From assembly GCA_030726195.1 (NCBI GenBank), contig JANREF010000202.1:1-6053 (forward strand): a stretch of DNA of 6,053 nucleotides, written 5' to 3'. Position 1 is the stretch's first letter; each line of letters opens with the position of its first letter. Both the position numbers and the translations under genes were made by a program. Below, piece by piece: positions 5,923-6,053 of the stretch. Under the pieces are notes generated by a model. The model searched no databases, was not told the DNA's origin, and saw only the letters and a program-made list of their open reading frames with translations. This stretch comes from Burkholderiaceae bacterium. Lineage in GTDB: Bacteria > Pseudomonadota > Gammaproteobacteria > Burkholderiales > Burkholderiaceae_C.

Positions 5923-6053
5923 ATGAGTCTCACGCCCCACACGCCACCTGTGTTCAAGCCGCAAATCGTGAAATGCCCAACCTGCGGACTGGACAGCGTC
6001 TATGCCCAGAGCAACCCCTACCGCCCGTTTTGTCGCGAGGCCTGCAAACTGGT
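5923..6053 (+). CDS. yacG: YacG, zinc-finger DNA gyrase inhibitor (3' partial)
   Basis: The first 43 codons are visible; the gene runs off the right edge. YacG proteins are about 60-70 residues, bind one zinc through four cysteines and, in E. coli, bind GyrB and inhibit DNA gyrase. The sequence shows KCPTCG (C18, C21) and NPYRPFCREACKL (C37, C41), the exact family arrangement of a C4 zinc finger. The residues after CKL (usually a DLGxW motif) lie outside the window. A 16-residue leader precedes the finger. ATG 5923 is 20 nt after the zapD stop and has no clear Shine-Dalgarno sequence. The coaE-zapD-yacG order is the same as in E. coli. Confidence 0.92.
   Translation, partial: MSLTPHTPPVFKPQIVKCPTCGLDSVYAQSNPYRPFCREACKL

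Noticed and set aside
1..6053. A wholly new gene system in the window
   Set aside because: Every gene belongs to a well-known family in a known neighbourhood. The unusual points are limited to the short divergent ATPase and the small intergenic elements.

Overview
The window is a compact, almost wholly coding stretch from a Gram-negative bacterium. Gene content and order (tamB end, then pilB-like, pilC, pilD, coaE, zapD, yacG, all on the + strand) are typical of Beta- and Gammaproteobacteria. The ZapD start (MIVYEYPFSERIRTYLR) and the moderately high GC (about 60% by eye) with frequent TTG leucine codons suggest Burkholderiales, probably Comamonadaceae. That family-level placement is inference and was not tested by a search.

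Layout: positions 1-779 hold the C-terminal end of TamB, the inner-membrane-anchored partner in outer-membrane/envelope transport. A 96-nt gap (780-875) contains one copy of a short repeat. Positions 876-4376 are a type IV pilus assembly block in which the genes overlap: a short PilB/GspE-like assembly ATPase, the PilC platform protein (41-nt overlap) and the PilD prepilin peptidase/methyltransferase (4-nt ATGA overlap). coaE (last step of CoA synthesis) follows after 31 nt and ends at 5073. A 73-nt gap (5074-5146) holds a probable intrinsic terminator and the second copy of the repeat. zapD (FtsZ-ring cross-linker) runs 5147-5902, and yacG (zinc-finger gyrase inhibitor) starts at 5923 and leaves the window. 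No stretch of 300 nt or more lacks a gene, and no RNA gene, insertion sequence or CRISPR array was seen.

How the genes work together: the ATPase powers pilin polymerisation, PilC is the membrane platform that transmits this, and PilD cleaves and N-methylates the pilins. No pilin gene lies in the window. coaE-zapD-yacG is a housekeeping cluster long known to sit next to pilBCD.

I found no new defence or mobile system. The points most worth a second look are: (a) a 23-nt near-identical direct repeat (20/23) placed just upstream of both the ATPase gene and zapD, 4.25 kb apart; (b) the ATPase, which lacks the N-terminal domain of ordinary PilB/GspE, starts right at its ASDIHLEP motif in ComGA fashion, and differs at several usually conserved motif positions; and (c) a C-rich, G-poor low-complexity stretch across the pilB-pilC junction.
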